Shown piece by piece: positions 55,101 to 64,000 of a stretch of 64,000 nt of DNA. The notes below the pieces were generated by a model that had not been told where the DNA came from, searched no databases, and was given only the letters and a program-made list of their open reading frames with translations. How positions within the stretch are numbered: the first letter of the stretch is position 1; each line of letters begins with the position of its first letter. The position numbers were made by a program, and so were the translations under genes. The DNA lies in the NCBI GenBank assembly GCA_037157565.1, contig JAZHRO010000036.1:21006501-21070500 (forward strand). Reading direction: 5' to 3'. Source of the DNA: Thalassia testudinum (Eukaryota > Streptophyta > Magnoliopsida > Alismatales > Hydrocharitaceae).

Positions 55101-56749
55101 TTATTCATATCTGGATTCGACTCCTCTGTTTGCGGGTCAAGATCCTTCTGTGGTTGATGAGGCATAATCGCGTCATCCTGGAAGTGTGATTCATCAACCA
55201 AGGTCCTGATGTCACAAATTTGTTCGATGACGCCGCAATTAATTCCTTGTTGGGCCTTAAATATATCAATTTTCAGTGTTTGATCTCCAAACTTAAGCTC
55301 TATTTGGCCCTCCTCACAGCTGATGTTGGCTCTAGCAGTAGCCAAGAAAGGTCTCCCTAGAATGATTGGTGTATCCCTAGGGTTCTCAGGTGCATCCATA
55401 TCTAAGACTATAAAGTCCACTAGAAAATAGAAATCCCGCACTCTTACGATAACATCCTCGAGAATCCCTTTTGGTGACTTTATAGATCGATCTGCTAATT
55501 GTAATGTCACCTCGGTTGGTTTTAGCTCAGATTCTTCTAGATGGTCAAGTAAGGATGTGGGTATCAGGTTTATGGATGCACCCAAGTCTAACAATGCTCT
55601 ATCAAATTGGGTACCACCTATCTTGCAGGAAATCAGGGGAGTACCAGGATCTTTTGCCTTCGGTGGGAGTCTACTGAGGATTACAGAGCTGGCTTGTTCT
55701 GACAGAACAATTGGGCTCCCTCCCTTAGTTCGCGGCTTACGCTGGGGTGTACATATATTCTTTAGAAATCGTGCGTAAGCTAGTACGTGGCGGATTGCAT
55801 CCATCAAGGGGATGTTTATGTGGACCTGCTCAAAGAGCTTGACCAGGTCCTCCTCAGGGGCCACGGGTTTGGTGGTCTTCTTTCCCTTGGTCAAGGCCTC
55901 GGGAAACGGGATCTTGGTTGGTTCTTCTAGGATAGGTCCAGGTTGTGGATCTGGGACAGTGGTATCTTGGATAACTATCCTAGGGTCACAGTTATCAGGC
56001 TTGGAGTGGTTTGGATAATGCAGGTCTTGAGTTGTTTTACCACTACGTGTTGTTACAGAATTTAATCCGGCCTGATTTTGGTTTGGGTTTTGTAAGAGGG
56101 GTGGCTGCTGCTGAAATCCCGCATAAGAAGTTGAAGCTTCCATCTCGTCTGGAGAAGGAGCAGTAGGGGCCTGATACCTACATTGTGCGTGGCCTAAATT
56201 TGGATTCATAACGCGCTTCTGGGTTGGCACGTTATTTGGGTTAGGAAGGGGTTGGGAAGGGAGTGTGCCTGGCTGGCGAGAATTTGCCAACTGGGCCAGT
56301 TGAGTTTTAACTTCTGTAAGTTCGTCCTTATGCTGTTTTTGAATAGCCGCATTCGTTTTTTGAATGTCAGCCAGAGTCTGAAGAATTAGGGACATTTGAT
56401 CCTGATTTGGCCCTGATGGATAAGTAGGTTTGGGCCGAGGCTGAGGCGGTTGGTAATGACGAGAGGGCTGTGGGCGGGACTGAAAAGGTGGTCTTTGGGT
56501 TTGGGAATTTTCCGCCCACTGAAAATTGGGATGGTTTCGCCATCCAGGGTTGTAAGTGTTGGAGAATGGGTCGTTCTGGATGGCGTTGAGGTCCTCGCAG
56601 TTCTGAGGAACCTCCTGAGAATCAGGGAAAGGGGGAATGGAGTTCCCCCGACTGGTGTAGAAAGGATCGGGTGATCCTCCGATCCAAGAATCAGATGGGG
56701 ATGGATATGGATCCATCCTAGGGGAAGATCGGTGGAGGATGTTTTGCAC
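52133..56749 (-). CDS. pol: Athila-type Gag C-terminus / Pol polyprotein (protease, RT, RNase H, integrase)
   Basis: 1,538 codons are open after the amber at 56756; residues are numbered from the codon at 56749. A Pro/Gln-rich gag end with [19 protein letters not shown] lies near residue 60-78. An aspartic protease follows with DLGAS at 388-392. The reverse transcriptase has [10 protein letters not shown] (Asp756) and FMDDF (Asp820-Asp821). RNase H has Asp967, Glu1006/Glu1008 and Asp1033. Integrase has a zinc finger (His1182, His1186, Cys1213, Cys1216), catalytic Asp1245, Asp1304 and Glu1340 (DX35E) and a GPY motif at 1485-1487. All key residues are present. The products would process Gag, copy the RNA from tRNA-Asp and insert the cDNA. 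The frame is continuous with gag upstream, so it is expressed as one polyprotein if the TAG codons are passed. No env ORF follows. Confidence 0.95.
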   Translation of the reverse strand: MQNILHRSSPRMDPYPSPSDSWIGGSPDPFYTSRGNSIPPFPDSQEVPQNCEDLNAIQNDPFSNTYNPGWRNHPNFQWAENSQTQRPPFQSRPQPSRHYQPPQPRPKPTYPSGPNQDQMSLILQTLADIQKTNAAIQKQHKDELTEVKTQLAQLANSRQPGTLPSQPLPNPNNVPTQKRVMNPNLGHAQCRYQAPTAPSPDEMEASTSYAGFQQQPPLLQNPNQNQAGLNSVTTRSGKTTQDLHYPNHSKPDNCDPRIVIQDTTVPDPQPGPILEEPTKIPFPEALTKGKKTTKPVAPEEDLVKLFEQVHINIPLMDAIRHVLAYARFLKNICTPQRKPRTKGGSPIVLSEQASSVILSRLPPKAKDPGTPLISCKIGGTQFDRALLDLGASINLIPTSLLDHLEESELKPTEVTLQLADRSIKSPKGILEDVIVRVRDFYFLVDFIVLDMDAPENPRDTPIILGRPFLATARANISCEEGQIELKFGDQTLKIDIFKAQQGINCGVIEQICDIRTLVDESHFQDDAIMPHQPQKDLDPQTEESNPDMNNPVTPTLEPHIYTEPPAAADNPILELKPLPAHLKYIFLGSNQTLPVIINSNLSPEQESRLIVVLQQHHRAIGWTLDDLTGISPSYCTHHIYSEEGTRPSREMQRRLNPNLQEVVKKEIIKWLDAGIIYPISDSRWVSPIQVVPKKAGLTTITTETGEIIPTRLANSWRVCIDYRRLNSSTKKEHFPLPFIDQILEKLAGNRFFCFLDGYSGYNQVAIHPEDQEKTTFTCPFGTYAFRRMPFGLCNAPATFQRCMLAIFSDMVGDYLEVFMDDFSVFGASFDDCLQHLVQILRRCIDVNLVLSWEKSHFMVPEGIVLGHSISEKGIQVDRAKVNLISHLPMPSSIRDIRSFLGHVDFYRRFIPDFSKIARPLTTLLSKDVPFKISKECTQAFEILRDRVTQAPILQSPDWSQPFEIMCDASDFAVGAVLGQKIDEKPMVIYYASKTLDEAQHNYTVTEKELLAVVFALEKFRSYLLGSRVIIYSDHTAVRHLLAKKDVKPRLIRWILLLQEFDLEIHDKAGKQNVVADHLSRLPSEIIDPPGPITEHFPDEHLLTIGTSLPWFANVVNYLASHQIPSDWLKAKKDKLRSDAKYYIWEDPYLFCIGADQIIWRCVPEGEFNNILSFCHDQACGGHFAGHKIASKVLQCGFYWPTLFKDAYNHCKACSRCQTLGNMSHRDMMPMQPILVCEIFDVWGIDFMGPFPVSNGFEYILLAVDYVSKWIEAIPTRTCDHKIVLKFIHQHIFSRFGIPRAIISDGGTHFTNAQFRSLMTKYGVSHRISTPYHPQTNGLAELSNREIKKILQVTVRPDRKDWSSRLPEALWAYRTAQKTQLGMSPFRLVYGKACHLPVELEHKAYWAIRNCNLDLSKAGTHRKLQISEIDELRLDAYENSQIYKERVKAFHDKHISRKIFHPGQKVLLFDARLKLFPGKLRSKWVGPYLVRQVFGSGAIEISPLSHDSEPFIVNGQRLKPFIDVTSTNLAEASYILLSP

Positions 56750-56755
56750 AGTCTC

Positions 56756-57832
56756 CTATGTGGAAGGAGGTTGTGCAAAGGAGTTACGCGCGGAGGTGGC
56801 TCGCTGCAAGTGCTGAGTCAGCTCATCCACCTTCTTTTCAATGATTGAGACCTTGTCCAATCGACTGGCCATTAATTCCAGGTCGACTGATGCGGACAGG
56901 CCCTGCGTCTCATGTGCTCCCTTAAGATTCGTCGCTGCGCGGGTATTCGTCCTGTCGAATAATCCCATGGAGTCATTGTTGATGGAGTTCTCGCACATGT
57001 TTTCGAGAATCTCCCATACAGTGTCTTCATGTTGACCCATAATGTTTCCTCCGCAAGTTGCATTGACGAAAAGGCGGATGTCCTCACGGAGTCCCTGGTA
57101 AAAAGATTGGACTTGTTCCCATTTAGGAACTCCGTGATGGGGGCACTTTCTCATGAGATCCTGAAAATGATCCCATGCCTCATGGAGAGGTTCTCCTGAT
57201 TGTTGAGTGAAGTGTGTAATCTGATGGCGCAAGGCGTTGGTCCGACCAACGGGAAAAAACTTTTTCAAAAACTCGGATTGAAGTTCTTCCCAAGTGTTGA
57301 TCGGCCGGGTCTGAGTTTGATACCAATGGGCGGCCTTGTCCATAAGAGAAAAGGAGAACATCTTCATGAGAAGAATATCCCGATTTTGCGCATCTGATCC
57401 AAAAGTGTGGGCCAGATGCTTTAGCTGTTTGATGTGCTGGAAGGGATCTTCAGAATTAAGCCCATGGAATTTAGGTATAGCATGAATCATGTTGGGCTTT
57501 AATTCGGAATCAGGTCCTCCAGTTGGGATTCTGACTCGAGGCTCAATGGCCACCGCAGCAGGATTGTAGTGGTCCCGCATCATAGGACGCTGTGGTGGGT
57601 GCACAAAGTTTTGGAAGAGGTCATTGAGTCGCTAGAGCTGGTGTTCCAGATTATTTTCTTCCTCAACTGGCTGAGCCATGATGGGGGAAGAAGAAGAACT
57701 TGGTTCTGAATCAGAAGAGAGAATAATGTGAGGGTGTTGCTGCACAAACACGGGCGTCGAGGCTTGGCCTTGATGAGAGCGAATTTCTAAAGGAGGTCTT
57801 AAGGGTGGTCTTAAGGACCTCCTTCCGTACAT
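56756..57832 (-). CDS. gag: Gag of element F, with in-frame TAG codons
   Basis: The frame starts at ATG 57830-57832 (MYGRRS) and is the same as that of pol. It is crossed by TAG at 57632-57634 and ends at TAG 56756-56758; removing both gives 1,900 codons from 57832 to 52133. The segment from 57604 has the Ty3/gypsy capsid pattern: 'IPKFHGLNSEDPFQHIKQLK', DKAAHWYQTQ, 'TWEELQSEFLKKFFPVGRTN' and HEAWDHFQDLMRKCPHHG. Gag packages the RNA into particles. The first TAG lies between two Gln/Arg-rich stretches, the second in a low-complexity linker between capsid and the NPGW region. Both could be CAG-to-TAG mutations; programmed readthrough cannot be excluded. Confidence 0.88.
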
Positions 57833-58737
57833 GCACTGTTGGAAGAGGTAAGTTTAGAAGGTGCTGGACCCAATCAAGACACCCAAAAATGTGTTGGGTG
57901 ACTATAGAGGTGCGGGGCAGATGGACCCCTTGATCAGAAAGTTCGTCCACCTGAGAATTACCTGGGCAGCCAGAGAGGGAGAGTCCCGCGAAGACCCCTA
58001 CACGGTAGAGCGTCCCCACGGGTTACAGGGTTTCCCCCACCCGACCTCTCTTGTCACTGCGGTTCCAGGTAGACCAGAATGGGGATCTTGACCTCTTAAG
58101 TCTACCAATTTTAAGATCAGGGTGCTTAAGATTTCACTTGAACTTTAGTCTTTTAAGTGCAAAGAGTGACCTAATTTAAGGTTGGTTGACCCAAGGGGTT
58201 AACTTTACCTCTTGTTTTCTTTGAGAGCTTTTAGGTCTTGTCTTTTAGGGTTCAAGTGTTTAGAGAGCCAATTGTTTTAGGTTTTCTTTTGAATAGGTAT
58301 TTTCAATCAATGGTTTAGGCACACTTCTTCTGGATTTTCTCCATTCTTGATTTAAGTAGTGTGTCTTTAAAACCCTAAGGTTGAATCTTATGTTGGCTCT
58401 ACTTGGTCCAGTTAGTTCTTTGTTGGGTAATTAGGGCTCAAGCAAGAATGTGTTAGCCCTTAAATACCCTTAATAGTGTGCAGGACTAATGAGTTGAAAA
58501 ACATGCAACTCTTTATGGTTACTAAGTATGGAAGACAGGTTAGCCCTATATTGCTTGTTTTTTTCTTTTCTTCCTCTTTAGAGTTTAGGGGTTAATAGCG
58601 AGAGGAAAAATTTACCTGTCCTCGGAGTGGTTGTCGTGCGGTTGCTTGTCTTCTTGATTTCCTGTAGCTGCACAAAAGAGTGGAGATTATCAGAAAAAAA
58701 AAGAAACAGGAATGTTTACCTCTAGAATAGCCGTTGC
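57833..58737 (-). other. 5' leader of element F
   Basis: A 0.9-kb untranslated leader between PBS and gag. Positions 57871-58057 form the block almost identical to D 39301-39486, the best candidate for an RNA packaging or dimerisation region shared by helper and non-autonomous element. Confidence 0.75.
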
Positions 58738-58755
58738 TCCCCGGCAACGGCGCCA
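58738..58755 (-). other. Primer-binding site of element F (tRNA-Asp, perfect)
   Basis: The minus strand reads TGGCGCCGTTGCCGGGGA, an exact 18-nt complement to the 3' end (with CCA) of plant cytosolic tRNA-Asp(GUC). Two bases separate it from the LTR. Confidence 0.93.
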
Positions 58756-58757
58756 AA

Positions 58758-61508
58758 TGAAACGTTGGCTTCGAGATATAACCGGGTTTTATTGTTATAG
58801 CGTTGTAGTATAGCCAGTTATTGCCATCATTTCAAATATATAAATTTTTTACTTGGAAAATAAAAGAGAGTTCCCGAGGTCGAACTCAGGGAGCAAGTTG
58901 TATTCTAGGGGTACAAGTTTCTTTTACAAAAATAAAGAAAGAGAGAGAGAGAGAGAATTTGTTGGCTTCTTTCTTCTTCTCTTCTTTTCTCTTTGCCTAT
59001 CTTCTTCTGCTTGACTCTCCTACTTTATCTGCAGCCGTAGTGATGCTTTTCTTCTTCTTTCAGTTCTTGTTTTGGCTCGTCACTTTCTTTTTCTTCTCCC
59101 TTGTGGTCCTGTTCTTCTTCTTCTTTCTTTCTTCTTTTCCTTTCTTCAGACCTTCTTCTTCTCGTGTTCTTCTTCTTCTTTCAGTTCTTGTCTTGGCCTC
59201 TCTGCGTTTTCCACTGCCTCGCCTTCCTTCTCCTTCCTTGCCTTCAGGACATCGTCTGATTTTCCAATCAGACGACTTAAACCGCCGCTGCTACAGTGCC
59301 GCTCGGTGATCCTCCTTCCTTCAGCCTTCGTCTTCTTCCATGGTTCTTCTTCACCTGTGCCTGCACACTTACACAGCTTGATCAGAGAGGGGCAAAACCT
59401 ATCTCTACCCTCCCCCCCCCGCGTCTCTCTCTCACAGAAGCCACTCTTGGGAAAGCTCTCCCAGAGCTGCCGGGTAGCTGGGTACGGGTCGCGCCCAGGT
59501 CCAGGCCCACCGGCGTGCGTGGTGGGCGAGGAGTGCAGGTCAGTCTAAGTCGGGTCAGGTCCGCAGGGCGTGAGCGCGGACGAGACCGGGTAACCGGGCG
59601 GGTGAAGGGGACCTCACCCCGTGTGCTGAGGCAACAAGCCTCCAGCACTTTTTCACTTTATACCGCTGCGCCTCTTCAAAGTTTTCCGAGGTGGGACTAA
59701 ATGTCCCACCACGAGTTGGCACCTGCGCGGAGGAAACAGCTGGTAATCGCGGCGTTACGCGAGGCCTTTGCGCGAGGGCTTCGCTTCAGCTGCAGCCTGA
59801 CGCTTTGTCGAAATGCCTCGCACGGCCTGGGAGTCGAATCTGGGCGTGGCGCGCCTGCAGCTGCAGGCGGAAGCAGCTCCTTCTGCACGACAATGGCGGC
59901 GGAGGTCGGGTGACCTGTTCACAGCAAAACGGCCTCTCGGCCTAATCAGAAGGTGCCGGGAGCTTCGCCAGAGTGCAGCGAAGCTCTTGTGGGTGGTGGC
60001 GAGGCGTGGGGCGGCGTGCAAGGGCTACCCTAGGTCGGACTGTGGGTCGGAAGGTGGGTTTGTTCGGTGGGGTTGCAGAGGGTGATGTGGGGGAAGTGGA
60101 AGGGCAGGGGTTGATTAGGGTGAGGAGGCGGAGGTTCTGCGGTGGTCGGCGAGCCGTGTGGGTTGCTGGGGTGATGGGAGCGGCTCGCCGGAGGATGGCC
60201 GGAGGCAGAGAAGGTGAGGGTGAGGGGTCGAAATCGAGGGCGACATTAGATGTTTAAAGTGAGGAAAAGGAAGAGGGGAGGAAGAGGAGGAGTTCTACCT
60301 ACTTGGCAGGAGGACGAGGGGCCGGAGTGGGCGACAGTCGTATCGACTGTCGTCGGAGAAGAAGATGCCCGGGGGAAGGGGCGGCGGCGAGCAGAGGGCC
60401 GGAGTGGTGCCAGCTGGGTGCGGCGTGGCGCGGGAAGAGCAGGGGAGGAAGTCTCTGCTGCGGGTATTGCGGCAGAGCGAAGAGGAGGAGGAGGAAGAAC
60501 CGCCGGAGCTGGTGGGCATCTGCCGGAGTGAGAAGAGAGGAAAGTTGGGGGTTTTCTCCGTCAGATCCGAGCTGGGAAGAACGGTGGAGCGACGGGGGTA
60601 TTTATAGGGACCGAATCATGGAGGAAGGCGGAGGGAGACGACGTGTCTCCCTCACCGGAGGACGCCGGAGATGGAAACCCATACCGTCCGTGCGTTCGCA
60701 CGGCCGGTATGGTGGGTTACAGCAACCAGGGGGTGTCCCTGCGACGGCTGATGACGTAGGGCACCCCCGGTTTACTTGCCAGGCTCTCCCCCTCACCCTG
60801 CGCGGCGCCATGCTCCGCGCAAGGTCGCCGGAGCATGGTGCTGGCAGGTTTTGCAGGGGGGACCTGAACGCAAAGAACGAAGGAGAGTTAGGGGCCAAAA
60901 TGCGAGGGTTCAAAAGTTGAGGGCCAAAAATAAATATATGAGGACCAAAGTGTAAATTTGGTCAAGAAGGTTTCTTCTTAGGCTCAAGTTTTTATACATG
61001 ACTAATTAGGACCTAAGGAATCTGATGGTGAATTTTATTTCTAGATTAAACCTTGTTTGACTGGTCAATTTAAGCAAAAACGTAAAAACTCAATGTCGGT
61101 CAAGATGGGTTCCTAAGGTCAAATTGAAGGTTCTAAACCCTAGAGATTATTTTTCTATGAATTTTAGAGGGTTTATTCCATTTTTGCTTTGCCTTGAACC
61201 TCGTGAATTGAAGTGGGTTTATTTTAGGGTTACAGATTATCATTTAGTTCCTTGGAATTGCTGTAACCCTTGCTAGATCATCTCATCCCACTTTTATTCT
61301 TATTAAGTTGCTTTGACCTATGTTTGGACCCTGAATTACCCTGTATGCAGATTATACTGGTAAAATTGCATTTTTACCCCTTATGACTTGTTTTCTCCTT
61401 AAACTCAGAATTCTCTGAGTTAAGCCTTTCCTTGAGTTATGTAGGAGCTTTTATCCTTTGTATTGGGTCAAAATGAGCTAGTTATGGCTCATGATGAGGT
61501 TCTCATCA
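58758..61508 (-). repeat. 5' LTR of element F (2,751 bp)
   Basis: It pairs with 47783-50562; the length difference comes from small indels, for example around 61078-61100. It contains CGTTGTAGTATAG at 58801-58813, 43 nt from the LTR edge, and a TATA box at 60599-60608. Confidence 0.93.
60599..60608 (-). promoter_or_regulatory. TATA box in the 5' LTR of F
   Basis: The minus strand reads CCTATAAATA, about 0.9 kb after the LTR start in the sense direction. Likely core promoter of the genomic RNA. Confidence 0.6.
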
Positions 61509-61513
61509 GTGAC
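61509..61513. repeat. Target-site duplication GTGAC (right) of element F
   Basis: Follows the LTR end TCTCATCA and matches 47778-47782. Confidence 0.93.
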
Positions 61514-62328
61514 CAAAGTTGGAGGTTGGTTGGCCTACTTGGTAGACCAAGTTCACCTGACCTGCCTTAAAAGAAGCAGAATGAAATCTAGGTCTAGACC
61601 CAGAAATCTCCCTGAATTAACTCTCAAGTTATTAGGCCCAAGGGTTTTAGGTTCAAGTGAATTTAGAGACTAATTTTTAGGGTTTTTGCTGATTAGATCT
61701 TATCAACCAATGGCTTGGGTAGCACACAAATGTGGAAGGGTTATTTCCTTTTATGCAGGCAAGTGTGAACTAGCACTCCAAAACCCTAAAATTGAACTTG
61801 GTAGCACAAAAATGTGGAAGGGTTATTTCCTTTTATGCAAGCAAGTGTGAACTAGCATGACAAACCCTAAAATTGAAACCCTAATTCGGTCTAATCCAAG
61901 TCCAGTTGATCTCAATTGTTCACCATGGGCTCCAAGCAAGAAGTTGTGTGAGCCCAAAGGGATTTACGAATTAAGCATGATCCCTAATAGGTACAGGAAA
62001 TTGAGGATGGGAATCTCTAATAGAATCACCTTAAGCTTCAATCAGGTATGAAATTTGTTCGCAAATCAGGTAACTTACCTTTTTAAATGATGATTACTAT
62101 AAAAATAAGGTAGGTCATTCCTAATTAATTATTTCCTCTTTTTTGTCTTCCTAAGATTAAGAGGTTGATTAGGGAAGAATAGAAAAGTTACTTGCCCTGG
62201 AGTGGCCATTTTGAAATAAAGATCACCTCGTGATATACCTCGCAAAATTACAAGAAATCAAATAGGGCAAGTTAGTGCTTAAATATAATCAAAATATAGT
62301 AAGAGAATAACAGTGAATTAAGCGTTGC
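61514..62328 (-). other. Leader of element B, PBS-proximal part
   Basis: Homologous on the minus strand to D 38460-39230 ('ggtcaaccaacct', 'aaaccctaaaattgaa'). It contains an 83-bp tandem duplication (61715-61797 and 61798-61878). No coding. Confidence 0.65.
61715..61878. repeat. Tandem duplication of an 83-bp leader segment
   Basis: Two copies of a segment running from TTGGGTAGCACACAAATGTGG-like start to AAACCCTAAAATTGAA, with a few differences. The equivalent leader of D has one copy. Confidence 0.85.
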
Positions 62329-62346
62329 TCCCCTGCAACAGAACCA
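62329..62346 (-). other. Degenerate primer-binding site of element B
   Basis: The minus strand reads TGGTTCTGTTGCAGGGGA, four mismatches from the tRNA-Asp complement. It lies six bases from LTR-C at 62353. The flanking GAGCAACGC is the same as in F, so this is a decayed tRNA-Asp site. Confidence 0.65.
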
Positions 62347-62352
62347 AAAGGT

Positions 62353-64000
62353 TGATGTGATAAATTGGTGTTTGAAAAGTTGTTGCGCTGTAGTATAGCC
62401 AAAAAATCATGAAAAGAGATACAATTTATACTCCAAAGAAATCCAAGGTCGTTCACTGGGAGCAATAATGGAATTCACGCACAAATCTCAACAAATAATA
62501 TAATTGAGCACAAGAAATTGAGCAAAATATAGATTTTCAATGAATAATAACCTATCACAATAAATATTCAATGAAGAATAACTACTCAAATGATATTTAA
62601 TACTAAGCAAGAGTAAATCAGGAGTTTAACGAGGCAAAAAGATATTTAAGACAAAATAATGGTGATTTGAATCACCAATTATTAGTTTAGGTACATATGT
62701 AATAATTACTTAATGATCTAAATAAATGCATAGTGCCTTAAATAATGCCACAGTGTTATCATCAGATGACTTAAGTTCAACCCTACTGTTCTTCCTCCTT
62801 CTTCTTCTCTTCTTCAAGCCTATACAGGGCTTCTTCTTCTTCAGGCCTTCTTCTTCAACCTTTTCTGGATTCTCACACATAGGGGGAACAACTTCTCAAA
62901 TGGCTAAGTATTAGCGGTTCTTCTCCATAGCAAAACCCTCCCATGCCCCTCACTCTCTCTCTTTCTCTTCTTCTTCCTCTTCCAAGGATAACTAGGAATT
63001 TGGGTTTGGATTAGAGCGTACCCGGGACCAGGGCTACCGAAAGTGAATGGCAGCTGAGGTGTGAGTATAGCTTAAGCAGGTAATCGGGTATGAGCCAAGC
63101 CCGCATGGAGTAGTGTCATAGGTGAGGAGTGAAGGACTGCGTGGGGTACCTCACCCCTTAAGTTTCTTGAGGTGAATAGGCCATATCAAAAAATCAATAT
63201 ATGCCCCTTTGGAAGCTCGTCCCTTCATAATGTGGGACTAATCCCACATCCCTTTTTCTTATGCATGACATTGGGGTCTTCATCCAATTGCCGCGAGACA
63301 GCAGCTGGGTCCCTCGATAACTACCCAGGAAGACTCCTGGGACTATTCCACAGCACCTAGGTTACGAATTGGGGAAGAATCACGACTGGAGGATGGTGAA
63401 CGTGGTCAAGTGAAGCGGTGGTGATGGTGGAGGACGGCAAAACCTGAGAATCACAAATACGGCCTCATGGCCACATTAGAATAATTCATAAGAATCACTA
63501 GACCATGGCGAGTGTAGTTGTGGTGGTTTCTTGGTGTGAGAGTGCATGTGGAGGGTGGATGGTGACGGAGATGGAGGTTAGTGATGGGTGTGTTTGGGAG
63601 GTGGTTTGGGTGGATGGAGTAGAAAATAAAGATGGGGCTTTGATGCGGGTGGATGTGGAGAGGATGTAAAGGGTTTCGACGAGGAGGATGGAGGGGTGTA
63701 GTGGCGGGGATGCCTCACCGAAGGAGTAACTGGAAACGAAGAAGATGAGGGTGATTCACTATGTTGAGAGGTCAAAACAAGGTTTGAAATGGGGAGAATT
63801 AACCTAAGAGTCTAAGGGAACTAAACTACTCCAAAACTAATAGACGAAAGGGGGGAGATCGAGTTGCCATGGGTACGTCAGTGCCGGGGATGAAGGTGGC
63901 TCTGGTGGGGGTAGGATGGCGATGAAGATGAGGGAGAAGCTCCTGCTGGTAAGGCCAAGAGCGGAAGAAGGAGAGGAAGGCAAATCTGTCACTGGTATTG
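62353..64000 (-). repeat. LTR-C, 5' LTR of the outer element B (continues past the window)
   Basis: It begins TGATGTGATAAATTGG and aligns with 9769-11430 of LTR-B over its full visible length (about 90 % by eye), including TGTAGTATAG at 62389-62398. The window ends inside it, so its outer end and TSD are not visible. Confidence 0.85.

Larger units (their letters stand above)
47783..61508 (-). mobile_element. Element F: near-intact autonomous Athila-type Ty3/gypsy retrotransposon
   Basis: A 13.7-kb minus-strand element: 5' LTR 58758-61508, PBS 58738-58755, leader, gag-pol 57832-52133, 3' non-coding region, PPT next to 50563, 3' LTR 47783-50562, TSD GTGAC. The LTRs are nearly identical (about 1-2 % differences and a few small indels). 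The pol order PR-RT-RH-IN and motifs such as [10 protein letters not shown] and FMDDFSVFG are Athila-like. No env-like ORF is seen after pol, unlike classical Athila. It is the only element here with a complete pol. Confidence 0.94.
12507..62352 (-). mobile_element. Composite internal region B of the outer Athila-like element with nested insertions
   Basis: Removing the LINE (12549-17625), element E (20266-46643) and element F (47783-61508) leaves a collinear minus-strand internal region: degenerate PBS (62329-62346), leader (62328-61514 and 47777-47348), unknown ORF (47347-46649 and 20265-19218), post-stop motif, hairpin/PPT, 3' non-coding region, terminal PPT at 12507. It is homologous throughout to A and D. 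Each junction is supported by a target-site duplication. Confidence 0.8.

Overview
This 64-kb window comes from a flowering-plant nuclear genome. I cannot say which lineage, and the repeat density suggests a large genome. I find no intact host gene. Nearly every base can be assigned to transposable elements nested in one another, mostly LTR retrotransposons of the Athila branch of Ty3/gypsy and their non-autonomous relatives. The support is direct: long terminal repeats that I could pair by eye, 5-bp target-site duplications (TSDs), primer-binding sites (PBS) complementary to plant tRNA-Asp, and polypurine tracts (PPT).

Layout. The outermost scaffold is an old minus-strand family: LTR-A (end only, 1-633), internal region A (634-9768), LTR-B (9769-12506), internal region B (12507-62352, heavily interrupted) and LTR-C (62353 to the window end). 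It reads LTR-int-LTR-int-LTR. Internal region A carries a 5.5-kb CACTA DNA transposon (3497-8986, TSD AAC) holding exon fragments of at least three host genes: a La-related protein, a LIKE-COV protein (tentative) and Ku70. Internal region B carries a decayed LINE (12549-17625, 15-bp TSD), element E (20266-46643, minus, TSD TCTGC) and element F (47783-61508, minus, TSD GTGAC). The right LTR of E was hit twice more, by element G (27547-35551, plus) and element D (35734-45628, plus, TSD GTCAC).

How the parts relate. F is a young, nearly intact autonomous element: one gag-pol frame with intact RT, RNase H and integrase residues and only two in-frame TAG codons. D has the same PBS, closely similar LTR tips, and a leader block nearly identical to F's, but no pol. 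It encodes instead an acidic protein of unknown function. Decayed homologues of that protein occur in A and B, so this is a non-autonomous lineage with its own conserved ORF, probably mobilised by F-type enzymes. E carries a second, unrelated unknown ORF. All these elements share non-coding signals: a block just after the stop codon, an internal hairpin plus second PPT, and, in A, B, D and F, a triplicated 38-bp motif. In D, E, F and B/C, U5 carries a short sequence complementary to the 5' end of the primer tRNA-Asp at nearly constant distance from the PBS. In-frame stops in these dead genes are overwhelmingly TAG, as expected from deamination at methylated CAG sites.
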